Assembly (NCBI GenBank): GCA_037043235.1
Contig: JAWRVZ010000004.1
Span: 5,979,501 to 6,043,500 of the forward strand
From: Rhodeus uyekii
Lineage: Eukaryota > Chordata > Actinopteri > Cypriniformes > Acheilognathidae
Direction of reading: 5' to 3'
Length of the DNA: 64,000 nt
The notes under the pieces are model-generated. The model did not search any database, was not told where the DNA came from, and saw only the letters and a list, made by a program, of their open reading frames with translations. Below, piece by piece: positions 45,324-57,808 of this stretch (its first letter is position 1; each line of letters opens with the position of its first letter). A program made the position numbers and the translations under genes.

Positions 45324-48300
45324 AAAATATTCATTCAATTTATTTGATTAAAAATACAGCAGAATTGAAAATTGTCTTTACTGTAACTTTTTTCTTAGTA
45401 ATAATACATTTCTTTAAAAAAGTTGGTATTATATTATATAAACTTTTGTAGATCAGAGAAGAGGAACTCTTTAGAATGCATTCACTGTGTTGAAAATCAA
45501 AAATCAAAAGTAAATTCCTATTTCTGTTATTCCTGTTACTGAATTGAATGAAATCAAGAATTGAAAAGTAGCATTAAATTAGAAAAACGTAAAAGAGATA
45601 CATTTGCATTAATGGTCTCAGACTTTTGGAGCTCACGTTTGGTTTTATAAAAATGGAAATGCAGTGATTATTTAAACAGGAATTTCCCATTTCAAATATT
45701 GCAGGAGCTTCAAAAGACTGTGAGCACAAATAAATGGTATATACGGTGTACAGCGCTGTTCATTGATCCCTACAGCTTTGATTTGGTCTTTCAGTCCTCA
45801 CTAACCAAAGAAGAGACAAAAATAAAACCTAAAAAGTTTTCTTTACCCCCCCCCCTCCCTCATCTAGAATCCAGTGACATGATAGTTCTATTCTTTCCAG
45901 ACAATGTGGCAGCTACCATGGCAACGTGGCGGTTTTGTGCCTCAGGGCAAGGGTGACAGAGATGGAGAGAGTTGCTTGTGAGAAAGCGAGACTCTCTTTG
46001 CATTCTTGAAAGGCCAGTGGAGAGCTTTCATCCAGCTTGTGAGAGACACAGATATTTAACAAAGCGGCGGCTCTGTCTAAACACTGACAATCTCAGTGTT
46101 TGAGGTGGCATGGGAGAGGTGAGAAGCACTTTTAATAATTGCTTGAGATCCGGATTGCATTATTACAGGAAAAACATGACATTTAACAGCGGACGGAAAG
46201 ACAAAAAACATCAAACCTCATATCCGAGAACTCTTTCAGGGGTGGACGGAATCGGCTCCCAGGTAACTTCAATGTCGGCCGCCGACAGACTTTTTGCTGA
46301 CACTCTCTCCGGTGCTACGCTCGGCACTACGAAGGAACAGAGAAATGTTGAGGCTCTTATTCAAAAAGCTTTACACAGCCAACGAGGTAAAATTGGATTA
46401 AGTCAGGGAATGAAGCCCTGGTCTCACCTGAGAGAGGCCCTACTTCATTTTAATGGGAACTGTGACTGACAGAGAAGGAGACAATCTACTGGGAAAATTC
46501 AATTAACACTCTAGCACACGAATAGGCCTGTAAGTGTCTAGCAGGATTTGTTGTAACCTATAGCTGCAATAACTAATATAAGGTTGTCATTCACAGCTGG
46601 AACGAGGGAGGAGGGGCGAAAGCTGTCTCAATCAACTTATTCCATCATTCTCATTCAAGGTCACACCTGTATGAGCGAAGGGAGGGAACCAAGAGTTATT
46701 GAGAACGTGAAGGGACTACTGCTGAGTCAGAATATGTTCCTAATATTTTAGCTCCACAGGCCAACACAATTTATAGTTGACTGGGCTTTATTACCATTTC
46801 CGGTTGATTAGGCCAGTATTGAAAGCAGATACATCAGGGCTTAGACCAGTGCTTCTCAATTATTTTCTGTCACGTCCCCCCCTCGGAAGAAGTAAACATT
46901 TCACGCGCCCCCCTCCCCCATTTTGGAACTTTCGCCTTATTGTTTCCATGGCGACACATCATGCTTGTCACATGACATACTGCAGTCATAAAAAGCGCTG
47001 TATAATAAATAGATCACTTTTTTTTTCTTTTTTATTCAAAATAGTCATCAACTTGTTGGCTCTGTAATCAACTACCTGGTATTCAGATTCTCAGATATGT
47101 GTAAGTGAATGTGTTTTGTCGTATCATTTTTATAATGATCATGGTCGTTGATCTGTGAAGTGCGACGGGTGCCACTGTGTTAGTTTACGCCGCAGTTCGA
47201 GCATCTGATCTGTCTGATTTACAACACGTCAATTCAGTCACTTCTTCTGAAATACGTGATAGTAAGTGGCCAGTGAAGTGGGAGAAGAACAGAGTGATGT
47301 TTATAGTTACCCATACAGTGTGAATTTAATAAAACACCTTGTCAGTTTAAAATGTAATGGATTGCTATTTCCTCTTTTATAGACATCCGTGTATAAGTAT
47401 AAATGTATTGGTTTGCCAGTACGTATGAGTATTTAAATGTTTGAAACCTAAAAGAAACCTTAAGTGGTTGAAATAACTGAATTGTTGTGATAAATGACAA
47501 GCTATGAGCATGTCTTTTCCTGTATCAGTGCCAGATATCGCATGAAAACACGTGAATTTAGCGGTTGATCACGTGACGCATATGAACACCGGTGTGATCG
47601 TACACGTCAAAGGGTGAAGGGATTGTTATCTGAACTTCATATCTGCTGCTCTTGTTCAGTGCAAGAAAACCTACTCCCTGGCAAAAAACATTTTTCCCCA
47701 TGCTCCCCAGGGTCACGCGCACCCCCCCCCCCCCCGGCATCGCTATTTGAGAACCACTGGCTTAGACTATGAAGCGTATACATAGGACTACTGATTTGGG
47801 CTAATTGAACAATTTTGCTATTATTTTCTATAGTAAATTTTATTACTTACAATATTAATAATGATAAAATTAATGCAAATGTTTCAATGAACGAAATTTA
47901 CTTTAAAGGGATAGTTCACTTTCATTCATCTTTGGAACACAAATGAACATCTTTTGGATACAATTTGAGAGCTTTCTGTCCCTCCATAGACGGCTATGCA
48001 ACTGAAACTTGACTTCAGAAACAGATCTTAAAACTAATCGATATGAATTGAACGGTTTAGTCGAAATTTTCTAAAGAGTTATGATTGCTTTATATGATGA
48101 ACAGACTGAATTTAGATTGAGGCTCAAACATGCTGCATAAGACACGAGAATGATCCTCATTAGTTCTTGCACGTCAACCAAACATGCTTCAGCTTGTTTA
48201 CCAGATCTCATGTGTGAGTTGATGAATGTTTATAAAAGCCTAAATTCAATCTATTCATCATAACGAATCATGTCCTTGTTTTAAAATATATGCTCATTTG

Positions 48301-51300
48301 TGTTCCGAAGATGAACAAAAGTCTTACAGGTTTGGAACAACAGTTGTTTGTATCACTTCAAAGCTCTAAAAATATGTTTAAGAATGAAGTTATTCTATAA
48401 ACATGTGCCTGTTATTGAGAATATTGAAGTACAAAAAAATCCAGCTCTACCTTCCTCTGCAGAGAACACTGTTGCAATAGTGCTGAAAGGTCCTTCTCCA
48501 CGATTGTTGAAAGCTCCCACTTTGACATTGAATGGCGAGAATGGTGGAATGGTGTCATTGCGGAAAACGTAGCGGGTGACGCTGGGTGCCGAGATCACTG
48601 CGCGGGTCCATGTGACCATGCCCACTGGCCGGAAAGCAATGATATAACCGAAGCCCTCTCCATTCTGCAACTCCTCTGGAACAGGCTTAGAGTGGAACAC
48701 AAAACTATAGTGATATTAAAACAAATTGAGGTCAACACACCAGCTGACCCACATGACAACAGGGCATTATTAGCACTCAGGTTCAAGAATACTTTCTTTT
48801 TGAAGGCTTTTTTAATTGTTATGTATGGAAGTTTCATGATCACTTAGAGAGAACACATGGAACATTTAAAGGACCTAACTTGCCTTAAAAAAGGTTAAAT
48901 GATAATAATTAAGGTCAGAACAACACTTTCCTCTCGCACATAGGCTACCATTCAAATGTTTGGCTAGATTTTTAATGCTTCGGAAAATCTTTTTGGCTTG
49001 TAAATTTAATAGATTAAAAGTGTCTGATTTAAATGCGTTTAAATCTGTTTTAGATCTTGATTAAAAAGATCTATTTCAAAATACTTAAAATGTATTTTAT
49101 TCCTGTGATGACAAGCATCATTTCTCTAGTCTTGAGTGTCAAATAATCCTTAAAAAAAATCCTTGTATTATGCTGATTTGTTACTCAAGAAACATTTCTA
49201 AATAACATGTTAAAAACAGTTGCTTAATATTTTAGTGGAAACTGTGATTCATTTTTTAGAATAATTTGTTAAATAGAAAGCTCAAAAAACAAGAAAAGCT
49301 GTCACTTTTCTTCAATGAAATGCATAACAACATTAATTTCTTTCTTTTTTTCTTTAAGAAAATAAAATAAAATCTTTCTGACCCCAAAACGTTTTAAAGG
49401 TAGTGTATTTATTCAACAACAGTTAGATCAATCTAATCAAGTCTTGATTGGTTAAGAAGCAAATGTGTTTTACTATATTTGCATTCCTCCACTTTTGCCA
49501 AAATTGCTCAGGATGGTTACAGAATAGTATGCAAAAATGTCCCTCCAATATGTATTAGTATTTAGGTTTGCTTAAATGCACTAAAAAAGTTCACAAGAGG
49601 CTTTGAAAGTCAAATGCAGCGGCAGCAAATCTCTCTAGCCTTTCTTATGCCCAACAGCGAAAGAATGTCAGACTTTTCCCCTGCTAAACCCTTATTTCTC
49701 CCTTTATGTATTTGAACAGAATGAAGCCTACTTGTGAGTGAAATGAACTTCAAAGAAACTCTCTGGCCCTGAGTTGACTTCTATTTGGAGGAGAAGTAGT
49801 AAACTCTGGAGTCCAGAGGCCAGGAGGGAGGGGTCTTGGTGCAGGCAACCATCATAAAAAAGCTACATTTCATTCTATACAATTAAGCACCGGCATTTAG
49901 CCCAGGCTGGCCGAGGCAGCAGTAAAATCTGACAAATGACTTACCTCCCATGTTATCACTAATTCCGATTTGGTACCTCCTCCGCCTCCGACATCAGTGG
50001 GAGCTGTGTCGGGCACTGCGGGCAAAAACCCAAAGAAGAGATTAAAATGCTGCTGCAGAAGGCAGAGCTCTGATTGGGATTTTTCATTGCAAGCTTGGGC
50101 ATTAAAAGTGTATTTAAATTTTCATCACATAAAGACTCTAAACTGTCACTCTCACAGAGGTTCTACCTTCTTTAAACTATCCCTCAGAAATTTGTGAACG
50201 AGAGTTCCATGTAGAATAAAAGAGATGGATGTGACAGATGATGGGAGAATTGAGAATATATGGTTTGCTCCAATGCTTTCAGTGCCTGTCTAAAATAAGG
50301 CAAAGAGATCCAGTGGAGTCTCACTCTAGCATACTCACTAGCATCTTCTGTTCTGATCTTGGTAGATGGGGGACTGGGCTCTCCCATCCCGACACTGTTA
50401 CTGGCCAGCACTCTGAACTCATATTCCACCCAGGCATTCAAACCCACAACGGTTGCAGTCAAAGTGTTCCCATTGATCACCTCAGGAACTGAGGATAAGA
50501 AGAATAGTAAAATACAATAGCAACTAACTGAAGTGAAATATATTTAAGTACCAAAATTATTAACATTTAAAATGAAATAAAAATATATAAAAATAAAATT
50601 ATATATACAGTGGAATCCGGTTATCTCGACGGTCTCGGGGGTTGCAAAAAAGCATTGAGATAACCGATGATCGAGATAACCAACAGCCAATATGCCGATT
50701 TATTTGATGAAGCGATCGGCATGCTATAAAAATGTACATACACTTTAAGTGTTTGCTAACAACAAAAGGCATATGTGCACCAACTAATAGCAGATATTTA
50801 CCAGTATACAATAAAAAACACCTTCAATTCTCGATACAAACCTTTAATTATATTCTCCAACATTGCAAACACAATTTTGCTCACAGCGTAAACACAGGCA
50901 CAACACACGTGTAAACACATTCGCACATAACACAGTCATTTCACTCTGACACAGTTCTGAGAAGTATTGCACTCGCGGTTACTATGGTTTCTTTACAAAC
51001 TCTAAAATGCTTTGTTGCGTTTTGCCTTTAACGGTCTGCTTGAAAACAAATGCTTCTAAGCTTCCATTAGTAACGATGTCTTTGTCGATGTCAATGTAAT
51101 CTGGGAATTCCACCACTTCCGCGAGTTCTTCTGCGGCTGCGCGGCACTGTGAGTGCAGCGTCACTGGAGTGAGCGACCATATGGACCGCGATCCACGTGC
51201 AACACAAACTCAGCGTATGCGCAGTGAACTCGGTACGATCATTAGTCACGAGATAACCATGTGAAGTGGTGAATTTGTCATTCTTTTGTGCTCAAGATAT

Positions 51301-54300
51301 TAGGGTTCGCGACATAAAATAATCAACAGAACCGATGAGAAAATGCTAAGCCAAAAGGGAGTTTGGCGGTTCCACTTAAAAAATGTTGACATAATAGGGT
51401 TGTCTAGTTAACCGAGGTCGAGATAGGTAAACTCCACTGTACATACAAGCACACACACACGCTGCCCAGCCAAAATATATGTTTGGCAACAGAAGAATCA
51501 TAATCCATTGAAAATCTTTGGGATGTACTGGAGTAGACTTTACACAGTGCTTGATTTTGCATTGTAAATAAAAGATATTGACCAAAAATGTAGTCACCTC
51601 TTGAAAATAAATATGGTGATATTATTTCAATTAAGAGGAAGATCTGTTCTGAACACTGAAACAAAAGCAGCAGCTCTCACACTAACACAATGTCATGTGT
51701 CTGAAATGGGAGAGGTACCTGTGTCGACAGCTTGCCAGCCAACAGTAAAGGGAGTTCTGCCCTGGATGACATATCCTGTAATGGGACTTCCATTGTCCTG
51801 GCCTGGGCTCCAGGACAGCTGGGCAGTGCTGTCTGTGACCTCCTCCACCACAACCAAATCTGGGGGGCTTGGGGGACCTGACTCAATCACATAGCCCAAA
51901 AGGAATTGAATTCATTAAGAGCATTTGATTATACTCCACACCTGCTCAAATGTTACATTTGGCCCATGCACTGTGCATATTGATGACTTGGAAACTGCCT
52001 AACTCTGATAAGAAGAACACAATTTGTTTGGGATTGTGTGTTCTAAGGTGTTAGAGACGTGGTAAGCGTTTTGTGCTTGTGCACGCTTGCATGAGTTTTA
52101 ACAAGGGCAACAAGTTGTCTGTATGTGTGCACGCTTGTGTACACGCAACTAAATGATTCACATTTCTGCTCCAAATAACTCTCTGCCATTTAAATGTTTT
52201 CTCTTGATTTGCTCTGCATTCTGGGGCCTGTCGTGCTGCTTAGCCGATGTGTAAATGAGCCAATTAAAGACTTCCTCTATGATAAACAGCTCGTCTCCAA
52301 ACACCTGGGACAGAACCGTGATGTGTAATGACCATGAATATCAATGTGACTCACAAAAAAGCAGCAGCGAAGACGAGGCCCCATAAAACATCCCAAGTGA
52401 CACATTTAGCACTCTCTGAACTCTTGCTACATTAGCAGTGTCCTTTCATTGAAATACACACCTCACAGAAAGCTCTTCACTGTGGAAGATTGGAGTAAAT
52501 ATACTCTGTATAACAAATGTTCAGAAGGCAAATATTGTGCATGTAGACATAAACCAAAGACCATTTGTTTTCCTACCTTTAACGACTAATATTGCGTCAG
52601 CAGACAAGCTCTCCACATCTGTGTCAACAAGGCAAACGTATTTCCCACCATGATTAAGCTGGATGTTTCTAATCATAAGATCACCAGAAAAACTCTGTTG
52701 GAAAAGAGGAAACATGATATAAAGATTACTGCTTTAATAATTAATCATGTTGTCACAACACAAGACACTAAATCAACTCTCTACTGAAAAACACTAGTTT
52801 TATAAAAGTATGATGCATGATCATTCATGACATATTTCATGAATCATAACATAACCTCAAGTATTGTAATTTTTGGCTCGTGTCATTAAATTCTGGCACT
52901 ATTTTCAAAAATGAGAGAAAATGAGCTTCAAACAGGTATACTATATTATTTTTATAATTTACACCAAAGTTAAATCAATCATAAAAAAAAGTTTAAATTG
53001 GTGTTAGACTGATGTAAGAAAAATAAATAATCATAATTATTCCCACATAAGAAAGTGGCCCAGATCAGAATTTTAAATGTCACATTCAGTAATTTGTTTA
53101 CACTGTAATCCCACAAAACTGTCTGTGTCACACAAATATTTGAGATATTTGCAACTGTAGTGTTATACTAACGTTCCCTGTCATGATATCTGCAGATTTC
53201 TGCATACTCAGACTCAGACACTCATTCATTCCTTTAAAATGGCTTCTGTGCTCTTGAGATATGTGCGGACCTATGAACAGTCTCTGTGACTGGCCTCCGG
53301 GACTCACTCAAATCCAACTCTCTCAGCCACATAGGAGCTCAGTAAAACACACACACTGTGGCTAATTGGCAAGACGATACCAATTATTTCACAATTACAT
53401 AAGCCAGAACCAGGTAAATGAACAAAGCACATGCAAAGTGAGAGTGAATATTGTTCCAGATAAGCATACGGCACATTAAAGTCATAAAGACTCTGTATTT
53501 CTAGTTCAGACTTCCTTTCAAATGAAGTCACAGCTAAGCATAAGACAGTGTGCAAAAAAAAGCTAATTAAATGAAGACTTAAAGACTTTGACAAGGTTTT
53601 CTGATTGAATGCAGTGGTGTGAAGATTTTTTTTTAAAATATATATTTATACTAGTTTTCCTATTAAATGATTATAACAAAATAATTAAAATAACGTAAAT
53701 GATAAAACTCCAAGGCCAAGATTTACTAACTGCTTGCTCTTTTGGAGTTGAAAAACTAAAGGGCGTGTCACACAGCGAAAACGCATGAATCACGCACAGA
53801 TTTTCATGGAGCTTGCGTCGTATGCGTAATTCAATCCGTGGACCGTCAGTGATTGTAAGTGGATGTGCGTCGAAGGCGGTTTGTGATTGATTTTGAGTTT
53901 TGAACGGTTAAAAAATGTTGCCTTATGCGTCGGCGTGCGTAGTTTATGCGTTGAGTATGCGTGACAATGCGCGGGACACGCGTCCGCAGTCAGTGCTTAT
54001 GCGTCGGAACTGGTTCGAAACCGCGTACGTCCACGTCAATCCACTGACGCCCCACCTTCATATCACGCATGAATCACTGACAATGTATATTCTGAAAGTG
54101 CTTCTACGTGGAAAGTTCACGAAGCGTGCGTGTTTGGACGCGCTCCGTCAGTGATTCATGCGTCGGGCGTGCATTGAATGTTCGTGGAATACTTTGGTCA
54201 ATTTCTCGACGCACAAGCATGCACAAACCCATTTGTGAGTGATTTGTGAGTGATTCATTCGTGATCGGCTGTGTGACTGGCCCTTAAAGTCAGGGGTTTC

Positions 54301-57300
54301 TAAAGTCACACAATAAACAATTAGCATTGAAAAGGCATGTGCACGGTTAGTTTTGCGCCTGATATTACTGTATTTGCATTGTAGGAGTTTCCCTTTCAGA
54401 TGAAAAATGTGTGGGAGGAGAGTATTTAAATTAATCATAGGTGTTTTATTAAGGTTTGTGCTAGTCACTGGTATTTTCGCCATTATTTACTGGTCAAAAA
54501 AGTAAATCTAGTGTTAAACCAGATGCTAATATGCATTGCTCTTGGTAGATTGCATTGGTAATTATGGACATGATCTGTGTCCATATTCTTCAATTTGCAC
54601 GTCATCAGTAGATCACACGCAGAACTTTCCTCTCCCATCAGTGCTTTTTTGGAATAGCGCTCTCACATTACTTTGCCCAGTTTAGTAAATCTGCCCCCAG
54701 GACAGCAGATACTTTTAAATAAAGTAAGCCCAGAATTTCAGAGAAGCTAAATCCTGCATATTACATTGATATCTCTAGTGGTCTACCATCCCCAAACCAC
54801 AGACCACTGCTCTAACGTAATAGTACATGAAAGTGTCTGATACACTCCACGCTCTCAAAACATGACCAATGCTTATGTGACTGTGGTTTCCACAAGTTCA
54901 GTTCCTATGGAAAAAAAAAAGCCTTAAACTCAATCAATATCAACAAGAGAGCCCATTCAATGGATAGACTCCAAAATTTCAGGACTGGGTGGGAAGACTG
55001 TGGGTGATGTTTAATTATGGTAATGCACTCATCAGAGGCTGCTGAGATGGAAGGCGTAATCTTTGGGAGAAGAGAAAGTGTGAATCCGTGAAAGCCATAT
55101 CTCATTATAACCCGCATCTGCATATGTCAATGTCATTTGTAATTGCTCTTGAGAGAAGCCCATGTATGAACTTTAGCCACCATCTCATGAAAATGAAAAG
55201 CAGGGCCAAGCTGTGGGTTTGAGCTGCCAGAATCAAGATCACGATGATGGGCAAGAGGGATGTGGTGCAAAAAGGAAGGATTAAAAACTCAATATTTTAT
55301 TTGCATTTATTTTATAATAAATAATATTAAAATGTAATCATTTAATTTTTATAATATTTTACTAATAATTTTTAAAGAAATAAGGGTAAACCTTTTCAAT
55401 AAAGTGTAATTAGTTAACTACATTGGTTAACATGAACTAAGAATGAAGAATACTTCGACAGCATTTATTATAATTTAATGTTAATTTCAACATTTACTGA
55501 TACATTATTAAAATCAAAAGTTGCATTTATTAGTTAATGTACTGTGCACTAACTGTATTTGTATTAATTAACATTAACAAAGATGAAAAAATATTGTAAC
55601 AACGTATTGCTCATTGTTAGTTAATGTTATTTAATACATTAACTAATGTTAACAAATTAGACTTTAATGTAAAGTACTACCAAAATAAGTTATAGAACCA
55701 TAATATAATTTATGATTTGCCAGTTAAATGGACTATCTAAAGGCCCTCTCAGACAGGCTCTCAACCTTTGTCTGCTCAAATTCTTCAAAGAAAAGGATCA
55801 AAGGTGATTTATTATTCTGTTCAAACCTCTAGCCAACCAAGTAAAAATCCAAACTAAAAAAGTAAAATGGAATATGGCACAACACAAAGCATTTCTTATA
55901 AGGCACGATTTTAATTCATTGGAGTCCTGCTGCAATAAGGAATAGTCTCCCCTGAGATGCAAAACGTCCTGTCAAACTGGAAGGGTAAAATGCGAGCAAG
56001 TCCCAAAATTGATCTGGCCTCTTTCCCTGGTTCAGTTTGGAAAGACCAGCTGTTTGGTATACATGTTGAATCATTCACATTTAATGTAGGTCAACAAGAG
56101 AAAGACCCAGAACACCAAGGCAAAATTCATCCCAAGAATCCAATTTCAAACTACAGATTTAATGGCTGGCAATTCTCTTTGAGACAGAGCATTCAAAGTT
56201 CCAGTAGCTTGTTCCTGTCCACCGCAACGATTAGATTAAAAGCCAGTTGCAGTAAATACCAAGTGCTTGTGTTTGTGCTTGAGATATACAGTATTCAATA
56301 CAATTGACTGCATTACATGCTCGGCTATTTGGTTTGATTCTGCTGATGAGCACTAAAAAACAATTATAATTATTCATTCAAATTACATTTTTACTCAAAT
56401 AAGTGCTCAAACACATTTGACTAAGAATTTGTTATGAAATTACAACAAGTAATTTATTGTACAGATTTCTCATGTTAAATTTCTTGTACTTCATTAAAAG
56501 GACCATATTTTATGGAGCCCCTAATAGGACATGGTGAAGAAAAGAAAAACATTAGATGGGAGGAAAATGTTTTTAGCAATGCTAAGAAAAGTTGTGTTTG
56601 CATGCAAAGAACAGAAACGTTTTTCAAGCTAACAAACTTTTTGTTTGAGAACACAAACTTTTGACTTATTCCCATCTCATATTTTGTATGTACCATTGGG
56701 GTCGCCTAATATTCTACACATTTGGAGCATTTTTCTTTTGAAGTACACTTATGTTAGGCAACATTTGTATTGTTATTCAGTCATTTATTTCAGATCTGTT
56801 TGCCACTGTTACAGTCAAGTCTCCATAAATGATTTGTGAATGTTACATTATGTCTACAAAGTACTTTTTTTCTTTCAAAACAGCAAGGGAAATTCTGTTT
56901 TCTAAGATATGTTCCCTTTAAATGTTTCATGTTTGGAGGTGGTGGTGTGGGATGAGGGTGCTGAGGTTGCAATATTGCCCTAAAACCACACTACTCACCC
57001 CTCCCACTCGCTCAAAGTGGTCCACGTCTTGATGGAAATCGATGGGCTGACCGTTGAAGGCCCAGGAGAAGGCCACGTCCAAGGCTGGATCAGCAGTCAC
57101 CTGGCAGGGCAGCACAACGCTCTCCCCCACAGTGATTTCCGTGCTGCTGGGGCCCTGGCTGATCCTTGTAGGTTCTGTTAGTTACAGTGCCAACACAGTC
57201 TGTCAGTTTAGCTCTAGGACACAAACTGAAGCAAGAGAACTTCTTGTGTGACCAGGAAAATAACAAGACATTCACTCTTTCCCAAAAAAAAACAAAACAT

Positions 57301-57714
57301 AGTGAGCTGCATTTTAAGTCCCGACCCAGAGGTTGATCCAGAAATGTAGGGTGCATAATTATTCTGCATTATAATACTAAACTGCACTGCAACATTCTCA
57401 GTTTATATAAAAAATAAATAATAATAATAATTTCAAGATTGTAAATAAATATCTAAATAATGAAATATAATATAAATAATAGTTTAATAATAAAATCTTT
57501 TAACCCAATGTTTTAAACAAATAATATATTAAATAAAATAATTAATTTATAATAAAAGCCTTGACTGGATGAGCCACATTTGTTAAAACAATTCTTAAAA
57601 TTCTTAATTATTCCGTTTTTACCATTTAGAAACTTTCAAAAAATAACACACCAATGTTATTTAAACATTATTTAAAAATGTATTCAAATATGTCATGATT
57701 TTGTGATAAAACAT

Positions 57715-57808
<94 letters not shown>

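Larger units (their letters stand above)
46327..48450. other. Contactin intron with hAT-like element
   Basis: Contains the hAT-like element 46847-47759 and the dispersed repeat 47905-48345. Nothing else was recognised. Confidence 0.7.
50489..51718. other. Contactin intron with pogo-like element
   Basis: Almost filled by the element 50608-51439. Nothing else was recognised. Confidence 0.7.
52695..56998. other. Contactin intron
   Basis: Holds the Harbinger-like MITE 53760-54284 and the repeat 55385-55682. The remaining parts show only short frames without family resemblance. Confidence 0.65.

Noticed and set aside
46110..46469. 119-residue plus-strand frame
   Set aside because: It lies antisense over the contactin FN3-3 exon and has no family resemblance.
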